Shown: piece after piece, positions 63,098 through 64,000 of the stretch
Layout: each line of letters starts with the position of its first letter
How positions within the stretch are numbered: position 1 is the first letter of the stretch
Assembly: GCF_000377565.1 (NCBI RefSeq)
Contig: NZ_KB898361.1
Coordinates: 1 to 64,000 of the forward strand
Source of the DNA: Rhizobium sp. 2MFCol3.1
Lineage (GTDB): Bacteria; Pseudomonadota; Alphaproteobacteria; Rhizobiales; Rhizobiaceae
Direction: 5' to 3'
DNA length: 64,000 nt
The notes under the pieces: generated by a model
Databases searched by the model: none
What the model saw: only the letters and a program-made list of their open reading frames with translations
Told to the model about the DNA's origin: nothing
Program-made: the position numbers and the translations under genes

Positions 63098-64000
63098 ATG
63101 AAGAATGGCTTGGAAGATGTGATTGCAGCGGAAACCCAACTGTCCGATGTGGACGGTGAACGCGGACGCCTGGTGATACGCGGCGTCTCGCTTGATGATC
63201 TCGTTCCCGGTGAGACATATGAGGGTGTCGCAGCACTGCTGCTCGACGGACTGATGGAGCGTTCGGTCGATGCGACGACATTGCGGTCGCTGCTCGGGGC
63301 CGCGAGGGTCGAACTCTATTCGCACATCACGCACCTGGACGAAGGACTTCTGGCGCTGCCGCCTGTCGATGCCATGCGCGCGATGATCGCGCGCCTTGTT
63401 GATGGGCAGGATTTCGATACGGCTCTGCATCTGATGGCAGCGCCCGCCGTGTTCCTGCCCGCCATCCTCAGGCTGCAGGCCGGCCGGCGGCCAGTGGCGC
63501 CGGATGCGTCGCTGCCGCAATCAGCGGACATGTTACGGATGTTGACCGACAGGATGCCGAGCGCGGAGCAGACGGCGGCGCTGGACGCCTATCTGGCGAC
63601 GATCTCGGATCATGGATTGAACGCCTCGACCTTCGCCTCGCGCGTCGTCGCCTCCACCCAGGCGGGGCTGACATCCTCGGTGCTGGCCGCCATCGGCGCT
63701 CTGAAAGGACCGCTTCACGGCGGCGCGCCCGGCCCTGTCCTCGATATGCTGGATGCGATCGGAACCGAAACCAACGCCCATGCATGGCTGACATCAGCAC
63801 TTGATCGCGGAGAGCGGCTGATGGGGTTCGGGCACCGGATCTATCGCGTTCGCGATCCGAGGGCCGACGCGCTGAAGAATGCGCTCTCGCCTCTGGTTCG
63901 CTCCGGCCAGGTCGATCGTGAACGGATGGCGCTGGCAGCGTCCGTCGAGCGCGCCGCTCTTGCCATCCTCAAGGAGCGGAAGCCGGATCGGCCGCTCGAC
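63098..64000 (+). CDS. Citrate synthase/methylcitrate synthase family protein (runs off the window)
   Basis: The visible 301 codons show the large-domain fold with SDHGLNASTFASRV (first catalytic histidine) and LMGFGHRIYRVRDPRA (second histidine); the aspartate would lie beyond the window. The length and the GTXHPL-like GLTSSVLAAIGALKGPLHGG core fit a stand-alone citrate or 2-methylcitrate synthase. AAGGAGA lies 8 bases before the ATG. It is divergent from the HTH-fused citrate synthase, so the two may be a hetero-complex or an enzyme/regulator pair. Confidence 0.85.
   Translation, partial: MKNGLEDVIAAETQLSDVDGERGRLVIRGVSLDDLVPGETYEGVAALLLDGLMERSVDATTLRSLLGAARVELYSHITHLDEGLLALPPVDAMRAMIARLVDGQDFDTALHLMAAPAVFLPAILRLQAGRRPVAPDASLPQSADMLRMLTDRMPSAEQTAALDAYLATISDHGLNASTFASRVVASTQAGLTSSVLAAIGALKGPLHGGAPGPVLDMLDAIGTETNAHAWLTSALDRGERLMGFGHRIYRVRDPRADALKNALSPLVRSGQVDRERMALAASVERAALAILKERKPDRPLD

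Noticed and set aside
1..64000. CRISPR array, prophage or toxin-antitoxin locus
   Set aside because: No regularly spaced repeats, phage structural genes or convincing toxin-antitoxin pair were seen.

Overview
The window looks like a chromosome-type region of an alphaproteobacterium of the Rhizobiaceae (Rhizobium/Agrobacterium/Neorhizobium range; genus not resolved). The evidence is the high GC content, the core blocks rlpA-dac-tmk-holB-metG-tatD and ppiD-like-trpD-trpC-moaC-moeA, many 1- to 8-base ATGA/TGATG gene overlaps, and gene families typical of soil and root bacteria.

Left part (1-21.6 kb) is an accessory catabolic island. It begins with the end of an ISNCY-type insertion sequence and a TetR/DUF2798 pair. 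Cluster A (1.6-9.6 kb) has a creatininase-family hydrolase, a LysR regulator, a SsuABC/ThiY-type importer, a CodA-like deaminase, a FAD-linked oxidase and a flavodoxin-fold oxidoreductase. A nearly identical dyad element lies upstream of both of its transcription units. Cluster B (9.7-21.6 kb) has a RidA-like protein, a GntR regulator and, behind a textbook sigma-54 promoter, a BMP-type ABC importer, formamidase, biuret hydrolase (catalytic residues D36/K142/C175), a cyanuric-acid/barbiturate ring-opening amidohydrolase, a second isochorismatase-like hydrolase, a cupin and allophanate hydrolase AtzF. Read together, cluster B is a nitrogen-scavenging pathway, cyanuric acid to biuret to allophanate to ammonia, probably switched on under nitrogen limitation. 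Cluster A is a neighbouring N-heterocycle pathway whose substrate I cannot assign.

Middle part (21.6-31 kb) holds core functions on the minus strand: MBL-fold hydrolase, TatD, MetG, HolB, Tmk, a D,D-carboxypeptidase with an altered KTG motif, RlpA and an outer-membrane beta-barrel protein, plus a TauE/SafE permease on the plus strand. From 31.1 to 35.4 kb there is a tightly overlapping three-gene cassette (ATP-grasp ligase, PLP fold-type I protein, PLP group II decarboxylase) that looks like an undescribed small-molecule biosynthetic unit.

From 35.8 to 48.6 kb is an envelope-stress block: two EptA-type phosphoethanolamine transferases and two membrane-anchored DSP/PTP-type phosphatases, a receiver-only response regulator, a sensor kinase/OmpR-type pair, an orphan OmpR-type regulator and an RND efflux pump ending at a hairpin terminator. 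A tRNA-Ser(TGA) gene follows.

Right part (49-64 kb): a small conserved-looking ORF, an AT-rich 640-base gap, a DUF883 protein, the PpiD-like/trpDC/moaC/moeA operon, an ACT-domain protein, a methyltransferase, a DEAD-box helicase, a FecR/CHASE2-adenylate cyclase pair, and a divergent pair of citrate synthase-family genes. One of that pair carries an N-terminal DNA-binding domain, and a perfect 16-base palindrome lies between them; the second gene runs off the window.
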